Shown here piece after piece: positions 21,611-43,640 of a DNA stretch of 64,000 nt. The stretch spans positions 693,480,420-693,544,419 of the forward strand of contig CM062813.1 in NCBI GenBank assembly GCA_031772625.1, given 5' to 3'. This stretch comes from Pinus tabuliformis (taxonomy: Eukaryota > Streptophyta > Pinopsida > Pinales > Pinaceae). The position numbers and the translations under genes were made by a program. The notes below the pieces were generated by a model that made no database searches, had not been told where the DNA came from, and saw only the letters and a list, made by a program, of their open reading frames with translations. Position 1 is the first letter of the stretch. Every line of letters starts with the position of its first letter.

Positions 21611-22079
21611 TATTTTTTTAGATAAGTTTGGTAAGATTATATTTTTATTATGTTTAATTTTTTATTTTGATTAAGGTATAGTACAGGATTTAAATGACGA
21701 GATATAATACAATATTTAAATCCAAAATTTTCGGTTTAATAAAACTTCATTTCCACAACCATTCCTATTTGAGTTAAGAAAAAACAAATATATTATATAT
21801 ATTTTATTTAAATTATTTTTATTAATACAATTTTATTGAAAAAAAATAAATCTATTCTCGATATGTATTTAAAATTAAATTATTAATTTTAAATATTGGA
21901 GAATTTTCACAACTTTCCCAACATAATAACAATAATAAAATAAATATGGTAAACTCTTACCTACATGCACCATAAAAATGATAACAATAATAAAATGTGA
22001 TCGAGTCATTTCATGCGAGTAAAAAATACCAATAATTCGGAACTTAAAAATAAAATAAATTTACCAAATTACGATATCT

Positions 22080-30709
<8,630 letters not shown>

Positions 30710-31249
30710 GCTTATGTGACCTTTTTATACCAATGCATATTTCAATTTTGTTGTTCCTGCTCCACATTGGGCAGGGACTTCCAAACAGAGCACCAATGTT
30801 TCCTCATTTTTAGGGGAACATATATGAGTAATTTTTATATTTTCGTAATGTCTCAGAAAAATTTCTCCAATTTTTATATGATATTCTAATATTCTTTTGT
30901 TATTATTGTTTTTTATTGTTTATGTAATTGTTAAGAATCATTTTTTTTGAAGTCAAAATTCTATTCTTTAATTAGATAGAGTACAAAATGTTAAGAGGTT
31001 TTTTGTCTCTGGCCTGCCAAAACCATATGAGAGCTGTCCCACAAGTGGAAAAACCAGCTGAAAATGCAGTCTTGAATTGAGTTTGACATTATTGTGACAG
31101 AAATAGCCTTGCAAGCTCATAACCAGGGGCAACTAACAAAAAATATAGAGACAGAGGAGACTAGGAAAACTAAAAATCCAAGCAATATAACAGAACTGAC
31201 TAATAGAACTTGAAAGTTGGGTAGACAGAGAAATATCCAAATCAATAGG

Positions 31250-33130
31250 ATGGCTGGTCTGTTTGCTGGACGGAAGCATTGTTGGGTCTGTAGGTGAGCC
31301 CAACTCTAAGCGCTGCAGCCTTGCAAGAAATGTCGAGAAGAAGCTTCTTCAACTTTGTTTTGGTTAGTTGACTGTAGGTGAGCCCAACTCCAAGCACTTC
31401 AGCCTTCCTTCAACATCAAGAAGAAGCTTCTTCAGCTCATCCAAATTTTGCATAATGCTGTCCTTGAACTCGTGCCTATCTACCAAGACTTTGCTGGTCA
31501 AGAGCTTTATATGCCAATATAAATCAATCATGTAGAGATAACGGTTCTGGCACCCTATGGTGTTTAAGCTTTTGCATAACACTGTACCTGGACACATGCA
31601 TATCCACCACTACTTTGCCCATGAAGAACTTTATATGTCAACATAAATCAACTGTGTAGAGATAATGATTCTAGAACCCTCTGGTGCTGCTTTGCCTTTC
31701 CTATTGAACATCTTACTTTTGCTGCACCAATTTTTGGCCTGAACATCCGGTGGTGTGTGTGACTGATGGCTTTGGTTCGAGGCTTCAGCTCCAAAATGTG
31801 CTTGGCAACCCGCCACTCCCTCAATTATTCCCTCTTCCTCTACCACCTCACCTACAACGGGCTCTTTGGTGAGTCATCACAGCAAGAGGGAGAAGCACTT
31901 GAGCCGGATAGAAGAGAACCAAGGCCAAGAAATCCAAGGATACCAATCCAGCGAGGCATCGTGTGAGCTAGAAAAAGAAAAAGAGAGCTCCTCCCCCACA
32001 TCAGGTCCACCATCAAGTTATACACCAAGAATTTGTAGGCAAAAACTATGGTAGTCCAAGGAAACAACCGAGGAGCAGTTTCCAAAACGTAAATGGCAAG
32101 CTAGCCGAGGAGCCTAGCTGAGAAAACCTCCTATGGTGATTTTGGAGACATTTTCCATATGAAGGCATTTGATATGATAAGCCATGCCAGGTGGTGGGTT
32201 AGATCTTCAATATAATCTTGTAATGAATGACATGAGGGGTGTGTTGGTGGTAGCCTATGCATGTAGCCTAGGTTCGCCATTTGGTCACCACCTCTCTCTC
32301 CTGCTGGTGTTTCAACTTTTGCATAATGTTGTCCTTGGGCTTTGCTTATCCACCAAGACTTTGCCCATCAAGAGCTTTATATGCCAGCATAAATCAACCG
32401 TGTAGAGATAATGATACTGGCACCCTATAGTGTTGCTCATGTTTGGGATCCATGTAGCCAAATTATCCATTGCTTTTGAGTCTGGTTGCTTTGCCTCTCT
32501 TGCCTAACATTTGCTTCTACTGCACCAATTTTGGCCTGAACGTTTGGTAGTGTGTGTGATTGATAGCTGAGGCTTCAGCTCTAAAGTATGCTTGGGCTTT
32601 GCCACCTCACCTACAATGGGTTCTTTGGCTAGTTATTGCACCAGGATGGAGAAATACTTGAGCCGGTTAGAAGTGAACCAAGGCCGAGAGCTGGAGAAAA
32701 TGTAGGCCAAGAAACCCAAGGCACTGTGCAAGCTAGCAAAAGAAACAGAGAGCTCCTTCCCAAATCTGTCATAGGTGAGGGCAGGAGAAAGGCCTATGGA
32801 AAATGCTCCACACTCAAGTTATACACCAAGAATTTGCAGTAAAAAAACCATGGTAGTCCAAGGAAACAACCAAGGAGCAGTTTCCAAAACATAAATGGCA
32901 AGCTTGCCGAGGAACTTGGTTGAGAAAACTCGTGATTTTGGAGACATCTCCCATACAAATGCATTCAATATGATAAGCCATGCAGGGTGGTGGGTTAGAT
33001 CTTCGATACAATCGTTTAATGAGTGACATGAGGGATGTGCTGGTGGTAGCCTTGGTGCATAGCCTAGGCTTACCATCCAGTCGCCACCCCTCTCTGCTGC
33101 GCTGGCACTCCCGATTGGAGATACTTGTTA
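31250..33130. repeat. Nested degenerate duplications downstream of ADK
   Basis: A segment of about 100 bases (taggtgagcccaactc, then gaagaagcttcttca) is repeated at 31289 and 31375. A block with gctttatatgccarcataaa and gtgtagagataatgattctg appears near 31510, 31630 and 32370. A roughly 790-base segment at about 31640-32437 recurs diverged at 32438-33110. The minus strand has an open frame at 31597-31364 with a Leu/Lys-rich, possibly helical C-terminus, but no family is recognised. It is probably decayed retroelement sequence. Confidence 0.55.
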
Positions 33131-34324
33131 AGAATCATAAAATGGTGCAAAATTGCTATATATTTTAGAGTTTTTCTTGTTGCTATATCTTTAGTTTTGG
33201 GACAAATTTTCCGTCAAGGAGGTGGATTTCTGTAACAATATGCAGTGTGGATAACCATCCATCACAGGTCCAGTGAGATTATCAAATGTTTGTCTCTATC
33301 TGTTTTATGACTATAATAACATAATAATTTCGGATGAAGTTTGCATCTTTCTAGGGAACGATGTATCCAAGTTTCTCTCTTATTGGGTATGAAAATCAGA
33401 ATGATCTACTTCATGTTCTGAAGTTCTTTTCCATAGACTTTCTAGGTTCTACACTTCCGTTTTTGGTTTTGGACTTTGTAAGATTTGTATCATCTTTCTT
33501 TGTTTTGCATGATACTCATCTATTACAGTTGACTGCACCTGTACAATTTTTTTTAACGAATCTTCCTTGAACCCTTGTGGCCTGTGGAAAATCAAGTGTG
33601 CCCATCCCCTGCGGAGAGCCTGGGCAGCCCTTCAAAGGGAATCCTACCAGTGTCTAGGTATGTAATCATGAAAACACGAAATCTCAAAATTTGGCTATGG
33701 AAATATCCTATTTTCTTTTCCTTTAGTCCGTTGTTAGCTAGTTAATGATAACAACAAACCGTTATCAAACAGATGTTCTTTCGGGCCATTCCTATAGAAT
33801 ATTATGGAAGCTTTTATAATTACTTTCCCATTTGCAATGAAAAAAAAGGTTCACCAACTCAAAATAAAGAGCATAATTTCCAAAACAAAATCCCGTTGGC
33901 GACAAGTGCTATGTCTCCTTATCGGTTCCAGTTTGATTAAGCGATAATGCCATTTAATCAAGTTTGGAAGGATTTAATGAGTTATAGACCTCACTTTCAT
34001 AAACATGATTTTTCGTGTTTTATTTTTCTTAACATGCTAGTGGCTTGTATCCCGTGTTTTTACATGCAGTTTAAATATTGACCATCGGTATCTTTTTACA
34101 TGCAGTTTAGCTCCATCCGTTTTCCTCGGTGCCCTAGTTGATCAGATGTGTGTGTGTACAAGCCCATTAAACTCCACAATAAAATTGTTATGTTATTAAG
34201 TGAAATTATTTAACATTTATACAAGCAGAGGGTAGTTAACAGATTTTGCTAACTGTAAAACAAAGATATTTGAACTAATCAACTCTAAACTAATAATGTA
34301 CAATATCCTGAAAGATTAGTTAAC
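33131..34324 (-). other. No gene seen; includes 3' LTR of the decayed Copia element
   Basis: No coding frame is convincing. At the right edge, the minus strand reads attaaggggtga then TGTTAACTAATC: a polypurine tract followed by an LTR-type TG start at 34325. The 3' LTR therefore extends leftward from there. A possible end is ...AGCTAACA near 33728, forming TGTTA/TAACA termini, but there is no second LTR to confirm it. Confidence 0.45.
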
Positions 34325-34805
34325 ATTCACCCCTTAATCTGAAGGGACATCTGGCATATTGAGTAACATTTTAAACTTAGCAAACTTTTGTGCTTTAGTG
34401 AATATATTTGCTATCTGTTCTTAAGTAGGACAATGTGTTAGATAAAGAACTTTGGCCTCTACATAATGTCGAATCAAGTGACTCTTCATGTTAATGTGCT
34501 TGCTTAGATCATGAAACTTTGGATTCTTGGCCAATTGAATTTTAGAAGAATTATTGACAAATAAAGGAGTTGACTTTTTTTGCTTATCTTGCATGTCTTC
34601 AAGTATCTTGTGAAGCCAAATGAATTTTTTGTGGCTTGAGCTATTGCAACATATTGGGCTTCGGTGGTAGAATCCGCAAGGACAAATTGTTTATGTGACT
34701 TCTAACTAATGGTTGTTGATCCAAGATTCATCAAATAACCAGAAGTAGAGACCTTCTCTTTATCACCATCAAAGTCAAAGTCTAAATATCTAGTGAGATG
34801 GAAAT

Positions 34806-35395
34806 CTATGACTTTGGAGTAAAGTATATCAACACTTTATTTGTTGAATTCCAATGACATTCATAGGGATGATGCATGAACTTGGAAAGTATTCCTAAAA
34901 CGAAAGTAATGTCAGGTCTAGTAGTGGTCAGAAAATTTAAACTTCCAACAAGTTGCTTGTACTTTGTTGGATCATCAAATGCATTTTCTTTAGTGGAAGT
35001 AAGTTTCAAAATTTGCTCCATAGGAGTAGAAACATGGTTACAATATTGCATTCCAAATCTATTTAATAGCCGTCCAACATACTTCTCTTGAGAAATAAAA
35101 ATATGTTTGGGTTGCTCATCAACTTCAATTCTTAAATAATAATGCAACAAACCCAAATTTGTTATGTCAAAACTTTTTTCTGCTTCCTTTTAATAAACAC
35201 TATATAATTATCATTGTTTCTTGTAATTAGAAAATTATCAACATAGACAACTAAATATATACAACTGATTTTCCAATCTTCTTGACAAATTAAGTTGCAT
35301 CTTCTAGGTCAAATTTTTGTAATTCAATTTAAGAAGGTGTTCAATTAATTTTTCATATTAAGCATGAGATGCCTTTACCAATTTGCATACCTTAT
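34806..35395 (-). pseudogene. Copia reverse transcriptase remnant
   Basis: Only the C-terminal part of the RT remains. A KVCKLVKA segment joins directly to the integrase side, so the RT fingers are deleted. The catalytic box reads YVDN instead of YVDD, and stops interrupt it. The open end (35156-34806) carries the typical GLLHYYLRIEV, ISQEKYVGRLLNRF and TPMEQ motifs, then the start of the Copia RNase H link (YKQLVGSLNFLTTTRPDI). The catalytic Asp change and the deletion make it inactive. Confidence 0.8.
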
Positions 35396-35397
35396 TT

Positions 35398-36326
35398 TCA
35401 ACAAAAGTGCTTAGTAATAAGTGCATAATAAGTAGATTCAAAAACTTTAAAACGTTGAACTACTGGTAACTTGTACCAAAGTTCATATGGTGATTTGTTA
35501 TTGATGACATAAGGAAATATATTTTTAATGTACGCTGCATAGGGTAATGATTTTCCCCAAAACATTAACTTGATATTTTTGAAAAACATCAATGATCTAA
35601 CCATGTTAAGCAAAGTCCTACCCATCTTTTTTGCGACACCATTTTGTTGTGGATTATATGGAATAGTAGTTTGGTGTTTGACGTCATTATCTCTTAAATA
35701 TTGTTCAAAAGCTTTAGAAGTATATTCACCTCCATTCTCTGTTCGTAATGTACCAATATTTTGTTGGATTTCATTAACCATAGCATGAAAAGTTTGAACA
35801 TATCAAAAACTTGTGATTTTTCTTTCAAAAGATAAACCTAACAGATCCTTGAATGGTCATCAATAAAGATGAGTATAAATTTATTTCCATTGGAAGTTGG
35901 TACATGCATATCTCCACATAAATATGAATGTATGCGAGTTAATTTTCTTGAAGATCTAGAAACATAATTATGAAATAGCTATTTACAATGTTTTCCCAAA
36001 ATGCAAGTATCACATGGTGTTAGTTTTCTTGGTATAGTGGGGAGACCTTTAATGCTTTGCTCTTTCATAATTCTAATGTTGTTATAGTTGATGTGGCCAA
36101 ATTGTGCATGCCATAATAAACTAGAACTGAAAATATTATTTTGTTGCACTAATACAACTGAATTTGTAGCAGATTGTGTAGTAGATGGTGTACTATTTAA
36201 TTTCAACAGTGCACATTCTTCAGTACCAACCATAATTATTGAATTATCACTTGCTCTTTGGATTTCAATAATGCCATCAAAAATATGGATGGAATGTCCT
36301 TGTTGTCTGATACGAATGAGGGGCAT
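35398..36326 (-). pseudogene. Copia GAG-pre-integrase and integrase remnant
   Basis: The upstream frame 36326-35979 ends in the zinc-binding pattern of the integrase N-terminus (HAQFGH, then CDTCILGKH). The core follows with FIDDHSR near 35860, and TLRTENGGEY near 35745, where the catalytic Asp of the usual RxDNGGEY is Glu. PQQNGVAKKM follows, where the catalytic Glu of NGVAE is Lys. At least one stop and a frame change separate the pieces. Two of three catalytic acids are gone, so it cannot integrate DNA. Confidence 0.82.
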
Positions 36327-36450
36327 TAAGTTCCTCTAAAATTGTGGTATATGAAAAACATCATTTAAAACATAATTTGCTAAATGTGGAATTTTTAATC
36401 TAATTGATCAAATTCTTGATGGTTTAATTTTAGATTTATTAGTGAAATAT

Positions 36451-36470
36451 ACAACACCATTAACCTTATC
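36451..36470. repeat. TSD of the second LINE, 3' side
   Basis: acaacaccattaaccttatc matches 43681-43700 at 18 of 20 positions and is followed immediately by T8, the poly(A) tail on the minus strand. Confidence 0.85.
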
Positions 36471-36478
36471 TTTTTTTT

Positions 36479-38075
36479 AACACAGTTGGATATATATATA
36501 TTTTTTTATATTGCAAAAAAGAAAAAGAGCGGGCTCCTTGTACATTCTAGAGGGGCTTAGTTCAAATGTGATGCACAAAATGGGAGCATAGTCCCAGCAT
36601 CCACACTTGCAGCCTTGATTCTGTAGTATTCAAAAACTAGAGTGGCATATTGCCTAACATACTGTCTTAGAGACAAACTATATTTGCACTGCATTTGAAA
36701 GAAAAGGCTAGATCACCAGAATTGATTTACTGATTCCTCCTATTGGGGCGGCGCTTCTTGCTATGCTTGGAGGATGTTTCCCCTTGCTAGCTTTGATTGA
36801 GGGCCTTGATGTACTCAATTATTTCTTCCAAGTGCTTGCGTTTGTCTTTTAAATCCTCTATTTCAGCTCTCTATAGATCTATGTCTCTTTGCTTGTATGC
36901 ATTGGTTGTCTTCATCTTGCGTTGAGGTCCTTTAAAGCTTGATTAAACCTACCAATCATAAACCGATTGGCCCTGCAAGTTGGGTAACTGTTGTTCTTTT
37001 CTGCTCGTTCTAGAGGATTGCAGGCCATTATGTTGCTTTGAATCATTGTAGAAACTGTGTATTTTATGATCCCAGTGATGGCCCTCTTGCTTTGATGTGT
37101 TCTGCTTGTTCCTCTGTTGTTGATGGCGAAGTTCTGGTTGATGGAATCCTCTTGATAACAAGTCTCCAAAGCTATGAGAGAACCAATAAAGCTCTGCCTC
37201 TGCTTTGTGATCCCAAACCAATTCGTGGAATTGTCTTGAACATATATGTTGGCCGGGCGCCGTTGGTTAAACAAGATGTAAGACTTAAAAGGAAAGAATG
37301 ACTCCGAAAGACCTGAGGCTTGGGGACACTGGGGAGGGGAGGCTGCTTTCAATATGAAAGTAATTCTTAGACAGAGGACCTGAGGCTTGAGGACGTTGAG
37401 AAGGTGTGATAGCCTGAGTATTAAACAGAGGAAGGCAACAATGATACGAGGAGAGGCTGATACGAAGTGTTGAGTGCTTGTATTATATGCATAAGAAATA
37501 CCAGAGGAGCGATCAGTTGAGAGAGAGCACTGTGGAGCGGATGATAGTGATTATATCCTCCACTGGTGGAGTTTGGGCCAGGGTAAACGTAATGATGAGT
37601 CGAGAGGGAGAGTATGACGGACTGCTGAATGCTTCAGGCTGAGAGCTTCAAGCTGACTACGAGAGAGGGGATTACTTATGAGTTGGCCTGAGTATGGATA
37701 GGCTGAAATTTTTGAATGGTGAAGATTACTGAGCTCTTCGACCAATTTATTGATCTTAGAATGAAGGGATAACCTACTGCTGTGGGTAAAAATCGTGATG
37801 CTGATCGCCTTCGTGCTTGTACAACTGCCCATTGTAGTGAACCTTTCCCTTGTGTGACAATTTCGATCCTGTTGCTTGTGTTTGATATGACCATTACCGT
37901 CTTTGCTTAGTGGTGAAGGACGCTTGCATTCCTTATCATACGTGCTTTGAAGCTTTTTTGAGATTGAGTGGATTTTGTGCTCTGATCCTTACAGATTGCA
38001 CATGAGATCAACTGCTATCAAATCTTCATTGTGTTTTGCATACAATCTAAATATGGGAGTGAAGATTTGATAATC
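36479..38075 (-). other. Unexplained 1.6-kb segment between LINE ORF2 and its terminal poly(A)
   Basis: ORF2 ends at 38144. A T-rich tract on the plus strand (about 38077-38103) would be an internal A-rich tract in the LINE RNA. The remaining 1.6 kb carries unrelated, partly open frames. On the minus strand 37221-36949 is Gln/His-rich (RHQQQRNKQNTSKQEGHH) and leads, through stops, to a charged helical stretch (EIEDLKDKRKHLEEIIEYI). It is not LINE-like. It could be a long 3' UTR, a captured 3' transduced sequence or an older insertion. Confidence 0.5.
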
Positions 38076-38143
38076 CTTTTTTTCCTTTTTGTTATGTTTT
38101 TTTCCTCTTTCTCCTTTCTTAGTCCTCATCTTAATTGTGTAAA

Positions 38144-41100
38144 TCATGGTATGTTTTCAACATAGACTTCATTGTTTTCTTTTACAGTCCCAACTGGTCT
38201 TTCAAGAGCTTTATTAGCATAGTTATTTGCTTCCTTGTTTTGATTTCTCAATACATGCTTGAAAGTTATGTTTCCCAAACTTTTTATATTTGATCTGATC
38301 CTCTGACAAATTTTATTAATTGCAAAACTGTTGAAATATTTTTCATTTGCCATTGTTGCTATAATGATTGCCGAGTCTCCTATAATTATAGGATCCTTGA
38401 TCGCAAGTTTTTTTAACAGCCTTGTACTGAGAAGTAGGCTATATGCTTCCGCCCTGTTTTTCATTTCTCCGAGGTTCCATTCATATGTTATTATTTGTTT
38501 CCCATTTGAATATGTTATTATTCCTCCTGCCCCTGCTTTTCTGGGTTTTTTTTTTAAGCCCCATCAAAAAATAGTTCGAATTTTTTTTATTTTTTCATCA
38601 ATTCTTCAAATTCTTTCTCAGCCAATCTTAATTTCCAACTCTTGCCTGTGGGAATTTTTTTAATTTTTATTTTTGCTGTAGCTTCTGTTTTTTTTCTTAA
38701 AATTGTTTTGCTATACCAATCTTTTTCTTCTTGCTGTAAGCTGTTCTGATCCATATTTGATATTCCGTTGGTGCTTATTATTTCCGATACCATGCTTCAA
38801 GTTTTTGAAAGAATCTTGCCTATAATTGGTTTTTGTTCTTTGAAAATGTATTTGTTTTTAGTAGAGGAGGAATGTATTTGTTTCTAGCTAACCAAATCTG
38901 CCAACACAGAATTGAGTGGAGACTTTTCCAGATCTTGCTTATTGTGGTCTTGTTTCTCTTTGAATACGGGTAGCTCTTCTCCCAAGTTTCATGAAGTGCT
39001 AATAGCTGATTTGAAAAATGTATGCTTATTTCCCACGGGCTTGTTATCTGGGTCCAACATTCTCTAGCCACCCTACAATTCATGAAAAGGTGCTGGATTG
39101 TTTCTTCCTCCATTTGACACATGACACACCTGGAAGGCCCTTGTATTATTGTTTTTTTTAATTTTTCATAGGTTAGGATTTTACCTTTGAGTAGAGTCCA
39201 AATAAAAACGTTGATTTTGGGAAGACACTCTGTTTTCCAGGTTGCCTTCCAAAGGCTCCATTCTTGTTGATTTTGCTGTTCTTGGAGGAGATTATACCCT
39301 GATTTCACCATGTATTCCCCTCCATTTGGGTCCCATACAAAGTCGTCCTGATCCTTTCTATTTATGGGAGCTGCCCTTGATAGATGGGATTTTAGTTTTT
39401 CCTGTTGACTTTCTAATATTTTTGGAATGGTTGGTATTTTCCAACCAAGCCAGTTATCTTGATCCCATTCAGAGATTGAGTATAAGGTATTTATACTTTT
39501 CTCTTCCATCTAACTATGGAGTCCTCTTAGATTCTGTTGGAGATTTAGAGGATCTCTTCCCATTACTCAATCCTCCCAAATTCCAATTGTTTTTCCATTC
39601 CCTGGATTTTTAGAAATTTGATCTCTAATAAGAGGAATTATCTTTTTTACAAGTTTCCGGACTTGTGTACAAGGTCTGACTGGAATAGGTTTAGTTATCA
39701 ATTTTGTTCTATAATAATTTAAATATTTCATTGCTAGTATTTTTTCCCACCATTGTTCTTTTCCACTGATCATTCTCCAAATTATTTTTCTTAAAACTAT
39801 GTTCATTTGACCTGGCAAGCGAATTGCTATACCTTTTTTTTAATAGGGGAGAGTGGCTTGCTCCCAATGGACTAGGCTGAATTTTTTCTCTTGTTTACCT
39901 CCTTGTCATAGGAAGATTCTTATTATTATTTCCATTTGCTTGTGAGCACTTGCTGGGGCCAAAATAATCGCATATTGATAAATGGGGAGGACTGAAAGGA
40001 GTGCCTTAATTATGATCATTCTTCCTGCGAAATTAAGACATATCACTCCCTGATTCTAAATTTTATCTTTCATTTTTTCCACTTGTTTGGTCCATAACTC
40101 CGCTTTTACATTTTCCTTTGTTAAGAGCAGCCCAAGATAAGTAAAATGGGTCCATATTATTTGTATTGGAATTTTCAGTGTTTGTGATATGTGTTGCATA
40201 ATTCTTGGAGAAGTGTTCCAGTTGTATATTGTGCATTTGGTGTTATTTAACATTCCTCCTGATGCTTGGAGAAAATCATCCAACACTTTTTTAAATCTTC
40301 TGGCTATTATGCTTGATACCCCTCCCATAAGAAGGGTATCATCTGCAAAAAGTGAGTGATTTATATCTTTGACCCCTCTTGCTCTCTGTATACGTGTTAT
40401 TTTTTTTTATTTTTTTCTTTTCTCTGACTTTCCAGCGCTGCACTTAATGTTTCTGCCATGATGATATATAGGAAAGGGCATAGAAGACAACCTTGTTGTA
40501 GCCCTCTTGTACTCTAAAATTTTTTACTAGACCTTCCATTTATTAGAGGAGCTATCCATGGGGTTGATATGCACGCCTGGATAGCCTCTATAATATCTAT
40601 TGAGAAACCAAATTTTTTGAGTACTGCTGCTAGATAGTTATGATTAACTCTATCAAAAGCATTTACCATATCTAGCTTTACTATCATTCTTTTCTCTTTC
40701 CTTTAAATACTGCTGTGAATAGCTTCCTGAACAATGATCACATTATTTGTGATTTGCTGTTTGGGGACAAATCCATCTTGATTTTCAGATATGATTTCCG
40801 GAAGGATTTTCTTAATTCTATTTGCAAGAGTTTTGGTGATTATCTTATAAGAAGAATTGCAAAGAGAGATTGGTTTGTATCTGTTGAATGTTACTTGATT
40901 AGACTCTTTGGGTATGAGTGCCAGATAGGAAGATTTTGTGTTTCTTCCCATTTTTTTTTGAAAGACATTTTTGACCATTCTCATAAGATCTTTTTTAATA
41001 ATATCCCAATGCTATCTATAAAAAGCCATTGTAAACCCATCTAGCTCAGGAGCTTTGTCAAGGTGAAGACACCAGACCGCTTTCCTAATTTCTTCCTCGG

Positions 41101-42280
41101 TGATCTCTTTGTTTATTTCTGCGTTTTGTTGATCACTTATTTTTTTGTTTGCGCTGTAAAAATTCTTCATTGATTGCCTGTTGGTCGCTTGCTGTAAGTA
41201 GATATTTGAAGTAGTTGTGAGCCGTTGTTTTTATTTCTTCAACTCATTTTATCTCATTCCCATCTACTTGAATATGCTCAATCTGATTTCTTGCCCTCCT
41301 CATTTTCATTGAATTATGAAAAAACACTGTGTTTCCATCCCCTGATTTTAGCCAAAGACATCTGGATTTCAGTCTACATTATTCTTCTTCTTTCCTATTT
41401 TGCTTATAGATTTCCAAAAAGACTTCCTTTTCTTGTAAATTATCTTGTTGGCTTTCTTCTTTGTTTTCTTTTTCCTTGTGGATGCTGTCCAGTTTTTGTT
41501 GTAATTCTATTTCCCCGACTTTGTTTCGTATATCATTTTCTCTTGTCCAAGTTTTTAAATGCAGTTTTAAATTCTTTAGCTTTGTTTCACAGACATACTG
41601 AGGAGACCCAATGACACTTTTTTCCAGCTCTCTTTGATTTGTTTTTCAAATTTTTCCTTGCTGTCCCAAATCGAATTATATCTAAAGGGGAGCAGACCTT
41701 GATTTTTCAGATTCCCCATGCTTAAAACCACTGGCTTATGATCTGAAGCTGTTGTATGGACGATCTTGCTTTTCACAAGGGTGAATTCAGCTACTATGTT
41801 TTCTTGTATTAAGATTCTATCTAACCTTTCCTTGATATTATTCTTGCCAATTCTCTTATTACTCCAAGTGTACTTTCCATTGCTTGGTGGAATATCGATA
41901 AGTTTATGTTGTTCCATTATTTCTTCAAGGGCTTATCTTGACGGATCTGGGTGATAATTCCTGCCAAATTTTTCTTCAGTGTTCCTTATCAGATTTAGAT
42001 CTCCTCCAAGAATTAATTTCCCATTTTGTCTTTCTGCTAGTTCTTCTTTAATCGATTTCCAGCAGTGCTCTTTTTCTCTATATTGATTTGGGGAATATAC
42101 ATTCATAATGCTATACAGTTCCTTTGTGTTGAGATCTCTCAAATCTGTTCTAATCCAGTAACCACTGATTTTTTGATTTATTAGTTCCCATTTCCTTTTG
42201 TCCCATATGGTGCATATACCTCTTGAAGCTCCTGTAGCCTCTAGCACTGTTCCTTCATAATTTCTTATTTTTTGGATCAA
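38144..42280 (-). pseudogene. ORF2 relic of the second LINE
   Basis: Frames that can be joined through many stops and shifts are the endonuclease (42280-41576, with GGDLNLIRN and the SDHKPVVL block, catalytic D/H retained), the RT fingers (40984-40703, LALIPKESNQVTFNRYKPISLCN, about residue 480 of the family), the RT thumb region (40328-40056), the zinc-binding region (39509-38820, CVMCQMEEETIQHLFMNC) and the RNase H (38464-38144, with GDSAIII and NKEANNYA; the last catalytic Asp is Asn). The palm FADD region near 40350 is stop-ridden. Inactive. Confidence 0.85.
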
Positions 42281-42329
42281 TTTTTAGTTTCTTGTTTGCT
42301 TGTTTTTTTCTCTTGGATCATATAAATGT

Positions 42330-43640
42330 CTGACTTTTCATTGAATAAAATGTCTCTAGTTACATTGGCTTTAAAAGTGGTGCCAAGGATGCGACAATTC
42401 CAAGTGACCACTATCATCATTTACTGTTGTGTTAATGTGATCTTCCCTTTCCTCTTTGCTGATTTTTTTCATTATTTCCTGTATTTTTCCCAAGGAAGGA
42501 TTCCGTTGGTTGTTGAGTTCCTAGTGCCATTTCTTTCGCCGCTACCTCATATCTGATTTCCTTCCCACTTTTTTTTGCTGATCCCAAGTTTGGGGGTTTT
42601 CTTTAGCTTGATTTTTGGTTAGTATGCGGTCCACTGAGGGAGGGGGTAGGGTGGAGATAGGGATAGATGAGGAGGGTATGAGAGCAAGGGAGGACGGGTT
42701 CGATGTTGGGGATCTGGGAGAGGGTGGATCAATAGGGTCTTCCAAGGGCCTGAAGGGGTTCAAAGATGTGTGGATAGGGGGGATAACCTTCGATGAGGGC
42801 CGAGAAGTAGTTTCAATTAGTTCTTGGGGCTGGGAGGAACTTGATATTGGCTGTTTATTAATGGGTTTTTTCCTTTTTACTTGTTCCCACATGTTCTCTT
42901 GTTCTTTTACACTTTCATTGTCTTTTTATTAGGACATCTATTAGCAAAATGACCATACTCATGACATACCTTGAATTTAAATGGTATTTGCTTGTACTCC
43001 AGCTGCTGTATATGCGTCCACTGATCGACCTTGATCTTTATAGCCTCTGGGAGACCCTTTCCAAGATCTACTTCCACACATATTCTAGCTCATGTGTGCA
43101 TGTTGTCCTTAGGTTCACTTCTGTCTATATACTTGCCCATTGCATTTCCAATAGCTTTGACCGAGTCATCTCCCCAGCAATGTAGTGGAAGATGTGGAAG
43201 TCTGACCCAGACTGGGATTGTGCTTGGGACATCCATTTCTAGATTGAAATCTGGTGTCCACCTATTTAGATATAAGCCTCTAGAATCCATGAAGTATGGA
43301 CCGTTTCTGAATATCAGATCTCTGTCTTCGTTTGATTAAAAAAGAAAGGTGTAATACCCCCTTCCACAAAATCGTATTGCTATCTTCCCTTGGGTGTTTG
43401 CTTTCCATTTTCTTTCAACCCATTTTTGTACTGATTTGGGTGACGGCCATAACCTCGTGAATTGTCCAACAAGTTCGCGTTCTGCCAGTGAAAGAGCTGA
43501 TCTTCGAGGGAGAACAGGTGGGAGAGAGATCTATGGTATATGCTTGAGCTTCTTGAAATATTTGTTGATTGTTGGCTTGTTCCTTGGAGCTCTATTCACA
43601 GCGATCAATGAAGCGAATGCTTCTTCATTTTCTCTGTTCC
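42330..43640 (-). pseudogene. ORF1 relic of the second LINE (DUF4283 plus zinc knuckle)
   Basis: Read through stops and shifts, the minus strand gives the DUF4283 pattern (LWPSPKSVQKWVERKWK, then DLIFRNGPYFMDSRGLYLNRW, then VWVRLPHLPLHCW at 43290-43090). A zinc knuckle with VCHEYGHFANRC near 42940 lacks the first Cys. A Pro/Ser-rich tail follows (42892-42542). It corresponds to ORF1 of the intact LINE at 15478-16962 but is more similar to the common plant type. Not functional. Confidence 0.8.

Larger units (their letters stand above)
20125..22079. other. Upstream spacer of the adenosine kinase gene; no gene seen
   Basis: AT-rich and without convincing coding frames. It holds three local tandem repeats: a 28-base repeat near 20225-20280 (tcaactccacattcaat), a roughly 105-bp repeat at 20660-20950, and a 138-bp repeat at 21341-21610. 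Confidence 0.55.
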
